Source of the DNA: Escarpia spicata
Taxonomy: Eukaryota; Annelida; Polychaeta; Sabellida; Siboglinidae
Length of the DNA stretch: 64,000 nucleotides
Direction of reading: 5' to 3'
Assembly: GCA_963995525.1 (NCBI GenBank)
Contig: OZ023211.1
Coordinates: 55,895,471-55,959,470 of the forward strand
This document shows positions 53,351 through 64,000 of this stretch, one piece after another; the stretch's first letter is position 1, and the number at the start of each line of letters is the position of its first letter. The position numbers and the translations under genes are program-made. The notes beneath the pieces were generated by a model. The model saw only the letters and a program-made list of their open reading frames with translations, did no database searches and was not told where the DNA came from.

Positions 53351-54116
53351 GACCTAGAAGGTTAGAAGGTCACGATAATGCAAACAAATCGTGCAGACCC
53401 CAAATCACGCTTCACTGGTCAACACCCGGACTATGGCGACTTTCATAATTTCAGAACGTTAGGGGGGCCTCGTAACGATGACCCATTCAAAAGATCCTAG
53501 GGGCACACCAATCTAGCGCGGCCAAATTCCTAACGTCTACGGGGGTACAAACCTCCCAGGCTCTCCTGGGTCCGCCTGTGGGCTACTTGTCCCATAGTGA
53601 CCTCCACTTACCTGACATTGGCTTCGCTGGATGAGTTATATATATATACTAGCTTACAACAGTTTCCGCCTTTTAACACCGCAAATGAGACGACTGTGTG
53701 TGAATACCCCACGCCAAATGTCATGTACTGTAACGCACCTGCATACCTGTCATCTTTGCGTTTCGAAATCAAGGAGAATGTCAGGCTCACCGTAAAACCT
53801 CCAACTACACCTCCTCCTTTAGATCCCAACTGCATCCTCTTGAGGCTCCCAGTGCACCCCCCCCCCCCCCAATACACACACATATGCAAACGTTCACCTG
53901 GAGTGGGTGGGATTCCACACAAACTACTATAGGAAGCAGTTGAATAAACTAACGGTCTTCAATGTGTTGTTGAAAGAGGAGTTGTTCCTCTTGAATGGAA
54001 AATATCCCAACACTAAAGCTTTATGTAAAACGGATTCAATAAATATGTATGGCATTTATATATTAGGGAGGCGACTGGCTGGACCAGAGCCGGTGCCCAA
54101 GGTATGTAACTAGCTC
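53351..54116. other. No gene seen
   Basis: Non-coding sequence with a short TA run (~53640) and a C(10)-like homopolymer near 53861-53870. Overlapping ORFs at 53600-53930 are not recognised. Confidence 0.5.
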
Positions 54117-54118
54117 TA

Positions 54119-54468
54119 GGCCGTTTTCACAAGCAGTTTATAAACGTCTGCGTAAAATTAGTGATTGATAATTTAAACCGCCAACCGTTATTTCATTGAC
54201 TGGGTGTTTTATAGATTATATATAAAGTATACTAGCAAAGTTGTTTGAGTAAAATACGCCCAGTAATCGAAAGACGAAATCAATAATTGTTCAACTAGGC
54301 ACCATTAAAATGTATCGCATGAAGGTGTTAGTAAGTAAATAGTAAGCTGCACGTTCACCATTGCTTCTCGAAAGCTGCTCCAAACAAGACCCAATGCTTG
54401 TTGTGGTACTCCGTATGCAGCTGATCAAACCTTATTAATGTTTCTTAAGGTTGTTTGTGAAAACGGCC
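54119..54468. mobile_element. MITE with GGCCGTTTTCACA termini and TA duplication
   Basis: The left end GGCCGTTTTCACAAGCA is matched by TTGTGAAAACGGCC on the right in inverted orientation. TA flanks both ends (54117-54118, 54469-54470). No ORF. A TA target suggests a Tc1/mariner- or similar-type family. Confidence 0.75.
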
Positions 54469-54470
54469 TA

Positions 54471-55159
54471 GAACGAGTTCCTGACAGGGGACTATATCGG
54501 GCATGGTTGAATGACATAATTACAACCTTCGGATTATTGCTGATGCTAATCAGCATGATTGACAATTGTTGAATCCAGCTGTTTGGTTCGGTTATTTAGT
54601 GGGCCGTGGTTATAGCATATTGTACAGATTGGTTCGCAGTCCCATCGTCGGCGTCCATGCCCCACTATACACAGCCAGACACCGCTAATCGTCAGCTCTG
54701 TGCTAAATCCTGGTAATGATTTGAGTCAACACCGTCGTAATTAAAACTGCTCTTTCACGACACATGACTAGAGTAGCTTCTGCGCTGAGCCACAGCAAAC
54801 AATGAACGAATCACAGTAGCATGAAATACGTTTAGACAATTGTCAGATTATAGTTAGAAGTTAGTTATATTCAGTGTCATGCGAAAAGCAATGTCAAGAA
54901 CCTATTGGAGTGACACGTGTGCAGTGAAACAGTAACACCGCCTACAAACCACGTCTTATTGGTGCAAACTTTTGTAAACGGACTGTTGCTTAGTTACATT
55001 TTATGTAACGTCTTTGGCATGGTTAATTTTTAAAGAAAATCTGCTGCAACACTTGCTTGAACTACACATTTTCGTTCCGTGCATGGCGTAAGTAAAGTAA
55101 ACACACCTACAGAAATTGCCTTACAGTAGCACTGCTTGACGTTATTCTTCTGCTCCACC
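54471..55159. other. No gene seen
   Basis: AT-rich DNA, probably the 3' flank of the minus-strand gene that follows. Confidence 0.5.
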
Positions 55160-56746
55160 CTAATCGTCATCCTCTTCTTCATCATCTTGTTCGTCGTCTT
55201 CTTCGCCCTCTTTTTTCATCGCTTCGAGTATTTCTTGATTTAACTGTTGCCTTTCCTCTTCTTCCTGATTACTCTGTTGCTCGTCTACGACTGGATCTTC
55301 CTGGTGCTCTTTTTCTTGAAGTACTTGTTCTTCTTATAGTACCGGTTGGATGTGATGTTCGTGTTCAGTTACTGCGTGCTCTCCTTGCGGTACTTCCTGC
55401 TCCTGCGCTTTGCACGGGTCTTGTTCTAGCTGTTCGGTGTTTCCATGTTCCTCCGATTGCTCTTGTTCTGTCTGTTCATATTGTTCACTCTCCCCCGGAT
55501 GCTCTTGTAGGCTCCGTTCACGGTGGATTAGTTGCTGTTCCAGTTGCCTCTGTTCAATTTGCTGCTGTTGCATTTGTTCCAGAAATTGCTCCTCTAATTG
55601 CTGCCGTTTGTATATGGTGCTTTCTTCATGTTCAAACATCAGAACATTGAACTGGTGTTGAGCGTATTGTTGAGGGCCAGACAAATGACCGCGGTAGAAG
55701 AAACGTCTGTCTTCAGTCGCCATCTCCAGCGGTGTAGCGAACTTCTGCAGGTCCCGTGGCCAGACCTTGGCAATGAGACAGTCGCCAGGGCCGAGGGACC
55801 GCCCCTTCAGCTTGCTCACAGACGTACCCTCTCGATGCAATGCCTCCGTGACAGGATAGAAGCTGCGGCAGAGCTTGCCTCCAGAGACACAAGGGGATGG
55901 ACGGTGGGATGCGGGCTGTGTCTGAAGATAGCTCCTCGTCGGTAATGTCCACTCTAGTGTCGCGTTGTTCATGTCCACCTTCGTCTGCTCCCGACTGATG
56001 AAGTCCGCGCCCTTAGGGAACGTCGCCCTGCTCGGTGAGTGTCGCCTGCTGGTTGCCTTCCCATCGCTCGCTGCCCTCCGCTTCTCGGCTAGCCTCGCTT
56101 CCCTGTTCGCCTTCCTGCGCTTCCGTCTGAACCGCTGCAGATCGTCCTCGTAGATGACGAGACACTTGGGCGGCTTGAAGGCGTAGTGTCTCGGCACACC
56201 CGCCAGCACGTCATCCCGTTGCTTCTCCTTCGCCCTGCGCGTCTCCTCAAGCGCGACTTCGACCCTCCTCGTAACCTCCTCCTCCCTCCTGCGCTTCATT
56301 TCCACCTCAGCACTCGGTTGCTCGATCGAGGGGAGCGGAGGGAGTTTTTTGGGTTCGCTCACCGCTCGCGGTCCGAGGAAGGAGCGCTCCCGACTGTGCA
56401 AGGACGGAGGCTGCCCGTCTTCGTTCAGCGGAGGACGCACGGCCGTCGTGTACGGCCTGAAGAGGGTCGGCAGCGATTGGACGACCCGATTATCCGACTT
56501 GTTTCCCGCGTCGACGCCGTGGAGTCTCGCGAGAAGACCCCGTGCCAACAGATTCGACGCTTCACGTTTCGGCGGCGGGGGAGGGGGCTGCTTGCCATGG
56601 GTTCTAACGGCGTTGGTCGGCGTTATGCGTGCATTGTCGAGGGCCGTCTCGGCGAAGTACTGGCTAACGGTTCGTGGACTTCGTGGGAAGTCCATCGCCT
56701 TGGCTTGTTTGGTGTAGTCACATGCTGCGCCTGCGACCTGCAACAT
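55160..56746 (-). CDS. Unrecognised Gln/Glu-rich host protein with internal TAA
   Basis: A long minus-strand exon. An acceptor-like cttcccatgttgcag ends at 56738 and the frame is open from there (phase 0), with an ATG at 56746 just before, so it may be an internal exon. The product is Pro-rich first, then a charged helix (about 150-180, EEEVTRRVEVALEETRRAK), then a folded-looking middle (LKGRSLGPGDCLIAKVWPRD), then a Gln/Glu coiled-coil. An in-frame TAA at 55336-55334 ends the 474-codon ORF, but the same frame continues 57 further codons of the same acidic composition to TAG at 55160. I do not recognise the family. The stop may be natural, a polymorphism, or a decay mark. Confidence 0.55.
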
Positions 56747-57339
56747 GGGAAGCGTCAAGTGATTGATGTAAACTGGGATTTGGGAAGTTGACCCTAAAAC
56801 TTATCAGATGTAAGGGTTGACCTCAAACGAATATGTGGGTGGTGGAGGTTTTCTCCCAAAACATGTGAAAGTTGAGAGTTATATATGTATCTCGCTGCCT
56901 CTCTCACACTCTCTCACAGTTTCTTAGCCATTTGTTTTCTGTCCCATGTCATCTTATTTCTGAAAGTCGACCCTCCTAGATTGATTTTTGTGTCCTATGT
57001 ATATGTCATAACTACATACGAAATACACACTTACAACCACTTAATGTCACAGTTGCAGCAAACTGCTCCACAAACAACCAAAGGAGTCAATCAATCGATA
57101 AAGCATAACACTTGACATCGACCTGCCCACCCAGGCTCGATGCACAAATAACCATAAATACGCAGACTTTAACACAATAAAAAAAATAATTAATGGGCCA
57201 ACCGATTTAATGAATTAGCGTCGTTGCCACGCACGTTCCGCGAACCGCGGAGAGACATACATACACGTTTTGGATCCCGATTTTAGAAATCATAACGCGG
57301 GCACACATAAAAAGTAAATGTAACTTCTGATATAGCGCA
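56747..57339. other. No gene seen
   Basis: Probable intron upstream of the preceding exon; a CT-rich stretch at 56900-56930 and AT-rich DNA otherwise. Confidence 0.5.
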
Positions 57340-57650
57340 ACATCCAGTCATTAGAACTGCTCAAAGCGCTTTACGCTTTACTTCCTGACAGACCTGTTCA
57401 ATCGAACGTTATCTCGACTTCTCTGGGAAGCATTCAACCACGTGGCATTTAATGTTAGAAGACTATCCGTATACAAATATCCACCACTGGCAAGATACTC
57501 ATTCATACAGCTGAGTAGCCTGGAACAACATAGAATGAACGAACTTGCCCAAGGTTCGACACGGCAGCATAGGTTTCGAACCCGGGTTCTCTCTCCGGAG
57601 TCCGATGCTCTGGTCAATACGTCACTGCTCTCCACAATACACAACAGTGC
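57340..57650 (-). mobile_element. tRNA-related SINE, minus strand
   Basis: The minus strand contains AGAGCATCGGACTCCGGAG, an AACCCGGGTTCGAAACC B box, and downstream words AGGCTACTCAGCTG and AAGCGCTTTGAGCAGTTC seen in a widespread marine-invertebrate SINE. Not a functional tRNA: no acceptor stem and a long body. Confidence 0.6.
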
Positions 57651-58439
57651 TACCTTTTCACACAGGGTACGACGCTGTTCTAGAAGCTACCGCAGCAACA
57701 TGAATCTACATAAGACCATTGACCTGTCGACAACAAACGTGTATGGAAACAATCGCCGACCAATTAGGATACTTATTTTTCCCGAAGGATGTCTATCGGC
57801 TTACCGGACTTCTGTAGCAGCAAACACACTGATCCTCCAACGGGCGGCCTAACAACGAGAAACGACACAACGCGTCTAATAGCACGAACGTTGCAACAAC
57901 ACAAACATGCACCCGCGCATTGGTCGCGCCGACATGTTTCTGAATCGAACTGAACGGCACCGCTAGACCAGGTAAACGGCTGTGCGGAACGTCCTTTGTG
58001 AGCGGTGCGCCGCGCCGCGCCTATTCATTACGGTTCATGAATGCTGATCACTGTATAAAGGCCTGTCGATTCGCGCGCTAGTCAATGCGTCACTCGCACA
58101 AGAGTAATAGCTTCAGTTCATATTAACAGCAGATTAGCTCAACCCCACAAAGGTCGCCGCCAAGTTGTATAAGAAGGACACACGACGGGTTATAAGTAGG
58201 CAGATTATTAGACGCGTGCACAAGATATATATGTATGCAAGTATTATACACGACAGTTAGTCAAGCTAGGAATTACCAAATGGTGTAATATATCATTTGA
58301 ATTGTATTACATTTATTTATACAGTAATGCCTCATAAGTCACTGATAATGCTTCGTAGATTCGGTGGTTATGCTTTCAGATATGTTCACTTACACAATAA
58401 ACATTTACATTTAATTAAACAGTATGCAACAGAACGGTT
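57651..58439. other. No gene seen
   Basis: Unique-looking sequence; a GC-richer piece at 57930-58030 has no ORF. Confidence 0.45.
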
Positions 58440-58760
58440 GGCAAATAAAACAGACGCCCGGAGAGTGGAAGGGAAAGAGAGGCGAGGACGACTTAGACTA
58501 CAACGGGAGGACTGTGTAAAGAGAGACTTGGGTGAGAGGTGGAGAATGAGAACAAAAGATAGAGGGGAATGGAGACAGTTGGTGGAGAGAGCAGTGCAAG
58601 ATCAGTGAGGGAAAGAAAAAACATAAATCGAGGATTGGAATCGATGCCGGTCTTATCCTTGACAGACAGGAAAACAACAGGAGAACAACAACTTGTAAAC
58701 CAAATTTGTTTGCCGTACCCACCCGCTGACAGCGTTCCTTCAGATGCACGTTCCGTAACA
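58440..58760 (+). mobile_element. LINE 3' tail fragment, better-preserved copy
   Basis: The plus strand encodes ARRVEGKERRGRLRLQREDC, VKRDLGERWRMRTKDRGEW and a REWRQLVE-like end, then TGA at about 58606 and a 3' UTR shared with 30990-31095. This is the extreme C-terminus of a jockey/RTE-like LINE. Confidence 0.7.
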
Positions 58761-61330
58761 CGTTATAACTGCTGTGGATTAATACAGTTCCGTTATGTTT
58801 CTTCAGACGCGCCAGTGCTACATGATCCTGTGTGCTATATATAGAATAGTCTTGGTCTTATTACAGGCGTGTTTTATTCAACAGCTATCGATGCATCGCG
58901 AGAGTCGACTTGGCAATAGTGTTTTATCAATAATAAAGTTAACCATCTGTATAATTATTGTCGATAGTACACTGAACTATCGATAGTAATATGATGGTTG
59001 GCAAACAGATCAGCAAGGTTATTTATGCCGCACAAAACTGTGGCAATGTCATTCTGCAACTGTTTACCGATCTACATCTACGCTCATCGACCACAGCATC
59101 ACACTGATGTGAATCACCCCTCTCTTCAAGACCACGCCGTGGCGCCACCATGAAATCTGGTCTGGGACTTGTTTTCCTGGGTACTATAACGTGTTGAAAC
59201 TGTTTGACACGATGATGTGGCGGCCTACAGTGTTTTGTCATCATGTTCACAATGTGCAGCCGCTTCCGGTTCTGCAGTCTGATCACCGATAACCTGTCTC
59301 GTCCGCCCCACTATTTTTCTCTACATATTCGTTTAGTTATAGCCAATGTTTAGAATTATATTTTCCAAATAAACAACAGAGGCTATCGTATCCTCCGATG
59401 ATTGGAAATGGCAACTAGATTCAAGCGGCCCAACATACAGGAGTACGTAGTTCTTCGTGGATTGACCAGGTGAGCGTATTTGGCCAGATTGAAAAAAAAA
59501 GCCAACTAGGTCAGTAGATTGTTATTCTCCTGTGGTGTTTCTATGTGAGAATGGCCAGTACTAATTATATATATACCGGCAATAGTTGTTCTTCATTAAA
59601 GTTGTTTCGACCAAACCTGGTTCTTTTATATTCTTTTAATTCAAAATATCGAATAGTTCTATCAATATATGTATGACAAATTGAGAACGTCTCCCCCAAT
59701 TTCATAGAGTTTAATAATGGCAACTCCGTGTCTTGATACAATGTCGTGTTTCGTGGTTAAGTGTCTCAGATATGGGATATGTTTGGTTACATTTCTTTAA
59801 ATTACTTCCACCTTACATACATGTAAGTATTTCTTCTGTCATGGTATTTATGCATGTTCTGGCTAACATTTGTATATTACACAAACATAATATTAGCCTG
59901 TTCTCCCTGTGTGCTATATATAAAGGTACCTTTTATGTAATCGCTGGGTCCAGTGTATACAACCGCTCCCTCTGCACTGCAATTTACCCCTAACAAACAG
60001 GTTCATGTAAACAGCGATTTGACTTACACTCTAATTCGCCCAAGTACAGTGCAAACACAATTCTTTCACATAAAATATCCACCTATATATATAAACAGGT
60101 AATCATTTCTACATTTGAGTTAACTTCTAATTAACCTGCTCGTTTAAGTCCCATTGGTGTACGTATGTATGGTAATAACATTTGTTTAGTCAGTTGAAAC
60201 AATGTACGCGTAAATACCATGGGTACCGGTCAACTTAGTGAACTTACCAGCATTCGATGGCCTCCTTCATACCGCGTCTTCCCGTTCACCGTTGCCGTTG
60301 ATGGTGGCTGTAACGCGGGTACCCGTGTGGAACCACCACTCCCTTACCATGGACGCGGTTTTGCGGATTGCGTTTCTGCGCAACTGTTTGTTGGCAAATA
60401 GTTTGCATTCATAAATGAATCGGATTACTTTCATTGTCGCGTCTCTGACATCTGATTATTAAAAAATATGGGCGTTACAGGTACCGCCATCTGCCGGAGT
60501 TTGTAGAACTGCTCGTCGCTGGTAGCTTACATACATCACCATTGGTGGCCGTGCTTAATGCAGTCGTACTTGGTCGTGATGTCCATTTCACGCGATCACA
60601 CGCGAGGTCTGTCAGTTACACTATGTTCTTTCCTAGTGAGATAACTAGCCCACTGATCGAGGATTGGAAATCATTGCCGGCTTTCGCGTTGTCACTAGCT
60701 ATTTTGATGCTCTGTTTCTCATCAATGTGACGATGACGCATTTTACTTAAAACACATTACAGTACACAGATGTATAAAATTATATTTAAAAAAGCGTCAC
60801 TAAAAAGAAACTGCACCAGTTCAATCGTTTTATTTATATAACGAACCTACGTTGGCAAGACATTAGGCTTGTCTTTTCCTTATTTTGCGCATTTTCTTCG
60901 TTCGTTGTTCTAATTAAAACTTAGTTCATAACCTTTCTTTTCTGTCCACTTCGATTTCACAATATTCTAGACATGCTTCTCAAGAACCATCTTGTGTATA
61001 GCAGTGTGACAGTCGATATGTGATGTCCACATAGTTAATTTGTTATTTCCTAAGTGTTTCAACGCTGCGTGACCCATATTTGTGCAGTAAACAGTAAGTA
61101 TTAGTTTACTTAGGTTAGCTGGCGACGAACGAGATGCATCGCTGATCACATCAACTGGAGCACTTCCGTAATCCACCTTTATTTGTTCGCCACTCGTGTG
61201 CAGAACCCTAAATACAGAAGCCCCGCTGAACAGACCTGCCCAGACGCAGATATCGATTCGGCCGTCTCGATATTAAAATATCATCCACACGACAACGCCA
61301 GCGCACGCTCACTTGGTCCGCCGCGACGCC
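58761..61330. other. No gene seen; upstream flank of IYD
   Basis: No ORF in this stretch is recognised. The last ~130 bases before 61331 are GC-richer and likely contain the IYD 5' UTR. A minus-strand ORF at 60967-61176 is unrecognised. Confidence 0.45.
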
Positions 61331-63719
61331 ATGGACAGGATCGAAACGTCTCTGCGACTTTCCGCGCCATTTCTCGTCTCTTACGGCGCCGTGATTCTTC
61401 CTACAGCAGCGGTGTGTTTTCTGGTGGCTTACATATTTAACCATCGCGCCAAATCCGGGGGACTTCGCCATGACGAGTCGCCTGACGATGAAGACAACAG
61501 CGACAACATCCACCCCTCGCCGCCAGAATACGACGACGAGGCGGATCATATCCCGTACCGATCAGATGTCTATTCCGGGGAGGACATGAACGTGAGGTCG
61601 GCGGCGTTTCTTGAGATGATGGGAAAGAGACGCAGCGTCCGCTATTTCAGTGATCGCCCCATTCCGAGGACAGTCATCGAAAATATAATCTACACTGCAG
61701 GTACGGTTTATTTCTCCAAACAGCAATTGTTCAACAACGTTATACCGTTATATACCTGCCAACTTCTGAGTTTCGAAATCCGGGAAATTCGATATAGTTC
61801 GTGAGGCATATCAAAGATCTAAATCTACGAACCATCCCAATGGGTCCGCTAGATCGAACACAAAATGTTGGATTGGGTACCGGAAGACGGGGTGCTGTTG
61901 GAGGTCTGAAGCGAAATTCCGGGAGATTGCTTTCTTATCCAGGAGATTTTTGTTTTTCACCAAAAATCCGGGATATTTTATTCTTTTCCGTGAGTCCAGG
62001 AGATTCACAACAAATCCGGGAATCCGAGATGGTTGGCAGATATACGTCTTCATTTTGACAAAACCGTAGAAATAGGTAAGTCTCCGTTGTCACTCGATTG
62101 AGTGGACATTTACTGGCGGGAGTACAGCACATTGACAGTTACTCATCTCACTGAAAGAATTTTCTTTGGGATAGCTTCCATCACCGAGTGCCCTTAATAA
62201 AGAATCCATGTTTAGTCAACTATTCTTAACTAATGTTTAATTTGAGTAATATAATGCTACCTGTTCCTCGCTGGAAGTTTTGTTATCGTACAGTTGGCAT
62301 AAAATTGCGCTAACAAAATGACATATTAGTAGTTAGATCACATTTCAAATTAATGATATTAGGCCTATATCATGAATATCACTTAGCGTTTGTGTGAATG
62401 TATTGTTAGTTATGATAACTTTGATGACATATTTATATAGTTGTATTATACTATTTTTATTTTAACGATCAGTGTCCGCCATGTTTCCTAAGTAGTACTG
62501 CATTCAAATATTCAACATATCACAGAGGAATAATCAATATTTGGCTTGCTTGTATGCGGTGCATGCGTGTGATGCGTGCGATGCGTGCGTGTGGTGCGTG
62601 TGTGAGCGTGTGTGCCTGTGCGTGAATTAGATAGCTTGCACATCTGATCAATGCATCTACCCAGGCCCTGTGTAATATGCAACGTGTATTATGTGTACGC
62701 AACGGTAGCACAGTCTAACAATTCTAGAGAACTGAGTTGGTCAGAGTCGTCGAGAAACTTCTGTTGCCATGCTGATTTGAATATTATTGATTGGTTCTAC
62801 TTCCGCCTTTCTGCAGTAATAATAGCGTGATGCACAATAAAAAATGTGTTGCCCCGCGATCGATATTGTGATTGCGATCAAATAGCTTACGTTAACACTT
62901 TATTTTCTCCTTCCAGAATACATAGACTGCCTAATTTGCTTTGAATCTCACTTTCAACGTTTAGGAACCGAAAAAACTACAAGTATGACCTTCAGAATAA
63001 TGATTACAGTCTGAAACAAAACATAACACCATGTTAAGAAATACAGCTGAAAACGTTTGTTGACACCAGCGGGGCCGGTTGCGTAGCAGCGTGACGTCAC
63101 ACGTCGGTGCTCCAATCGTTATAACTAAACTAAACGACTGTACTTTTTGTGCCGAACGAATATGTTATAGATGGTGCTAGGCGGAAGTATGCCAATGAGA
63201 CTGGACGGTATCACGTCGTTTAGACTACGTTAATGTTACTGGATTTCTTACTTGACATATCCTACTATCTGTTTCTGCGCAATTCTTATATAATGTAATG
63301 CAATGTACTTCATGAGAAAATGACCCTCAGTACAGACAACCTTGACTTACGTCCACCCAATCTATACATGCATGTTCACATTTAGCTACTATAACCAACA
63401 ATTTGCATTTCAACACGTGCAGACATTGCGAATTACAATAATTGAATACCAACGTACAGTTACTCAGTTCATTGAAACGCCATACGATCGTATTAATGAA
63501 CAAACCAAATGTCATTCAGTCATTCTTCAGTCTATAAACAGAGACTTTCCTGCAACAGGCACATCACCAAGCGGCGCACACTCGCAACCATGGACGTACG
63601 TTGTCGTTTCCAGCGCCGCAGTCAAAGCGGAAATCCGGGACATCGTCGAAACGGAGGAACGCATCAACTATGACAGGCGCATGGGCGAACAGTGGGTGAA
63701 AGATTTGCGCATTCTAAAG
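61331..63719 (+). CDS. IYD: Iodotyrosine deiodinase, first two coding exons (gene continues past window)
   Basis: Exon 1 is 61331-61700 (ATGGACAGG start, donor GCAG|GTACGG); exon 2 is 63559-63719 (acceptor cctgcaacag, donor AAAG|GTAAGC). Phases match. The N-terminus has a membrane anchor (about residues 15-37, VSYGAVILPTAAVCFLVAYI), an acidic linker, then the nitroreductase-fold FMN-binding motif KRRSVRYFSDRPIP. Exon 2 carries TSPSGAHSQPW and the substrate-lid region with EERINYDRRMGEQW, which includes the Glu-Tyr-Lys-type contacts of IYD. The enzyme reductively dehalogenates iodo- and bromotyrosine using FMN, in ER/plasma membrane. Remaining exons lie beyond 64000. A MITE occupies intron 1. 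Confidence 0.93.
61747..62045. mobile_element. MITE-like element in IYD intron 1
   Basis: TATATACCTGCCAACTTCTG at the left is inverted as GATGGTTGGCAGATATA at the right. The interior repeats CCGGGA and AGGAGATT words in both orientations. No ORF of note. Confidence 0.6.
62046..63558. other. IYD intron 1, no gene seen
   Basis: AT-rich intron with a GT/GCGTG-rich patch at 62555-62625. Confidence 0.6.
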
Positions 63720-64000
63720 GTAAGCCACAATGAACTGTAACGTGCATGTCATGATCCTGAGAAATTACACATTTGAGTGAAAGATTTGTTAAGCCCACTT
63801 TGTGAAAGAAACACACTGTAATAGGAGACATGGCATAAAGAGCACGTGACATTTAATTGTTCACTGTTGCAATTTTCTAAAACAAAACTGAACTTATTAT
63901 TACTTGAAAAGTGCAGTCTTTACGACTGCCATCACTCCTTTGGTATGTATTTGATCTCGGTTAACATCGATATTGTTTCGTAAAGAAAGTGGGTGTACCT
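63720..64000. other. IYD intron 2 (start), no gene seen
   Basis: Begins with donor GTAAGC at 63720; AT-rich with no repeat recognised. Confidence 0.7.

Noticed and set aside
53597..53932. Host gene right of the Polinton with overlapping ORFs on both strands
   Set aside because: Compositionally biased, no motif, contains a C homopolymer and no splice signals.
57555..57615. tRNA gene on the minus strand
   Set aside because: Only a B box and part of an anticodon arm are present, followed by SINE body sequence.
59023..59286. Minus-strand 87-codon ORF
   Set aside because: No motif and no splice or promoter context; probably chance.

Overview
The window is nuclear DNA of an invertebrate animal, probably a marine bilaterian and plausibly a lophotrochozoan (the phylum is inference). 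Signs are short exons with GT-AG introns, tRNA-derived SINEs, several LINE clades, a Ty3/Gypsy pol, long microsatellites, and exons that read as animal genes: MRM1-like rRNA methyltransferase (+, ~8.7 kb), DHX36-like DEAH helicase (-, ~13-14 kb and a second copy at ~35.5 kb), an AASDH-like beta-propeller exon (-, ~20.5 kb), a cysteine-rich protein (-, 31.8-34.1 kb), an unrecognised Gln/Glu-rich protein (-, 55.2-56.7 kb) and iodotyrosine deiodinase (+, from 61.3 kb, running off the right edge).

The main object is a complete Polinton/Maverick (adintovirus-like) element at 36579-53240, 16,662 bp. It has ~250-bp terminal inverted repeats beginning AG and ending CT, and an exact 6-bp target duplication, ATTGTT, on both sides. 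It landed inside the endonuclease domain of an older LINE, whose halves flank it. Genes face inward and converge near 45.7 kb. The left arm (+) holds an RPA1-C-like single-strand-DNA-binding protein, a series of splice-acceptor-led ORFs, a Cys/His protein and a protein-primed family B DNA polymerase. The right arm (-) holds NADAR, A32/FtsK-like packaging ATPase, two conserved Polinton proteins, chromodomain integrase, a small membrane protein, penton-like protein, pX-like core protein, double-jelly-roll major capsid protein and adenain-like protease. A two-exon gene lies on the minus strand in the far left arm.

The element is partly decayed. DNA polymerase has one amber codon and three frame changes, the protease has one amber codon, and the penton has a small frame-breaking deletion. 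MCP, ATPase, integrase, pX, NADAR and the RPA-like gene are open. The NADAR protein (a family that removes ADP-ribose from nucleic-acid bases or processes related N-glycosides), the RPA-like protein and the splicing signals in both left-arm loci are the least expected parts.

Outside the element, 10.2-12.7 kb is a ~26-copy, 97-bp satellite that appears to have arisen from reverse-transcriptase motif B of a LINE. The DHX36-like exons are pseudogenised and occur in three copies sharing one nonsense codon. About 40% of the window is intron or intergenic DNA in which I see no gene.
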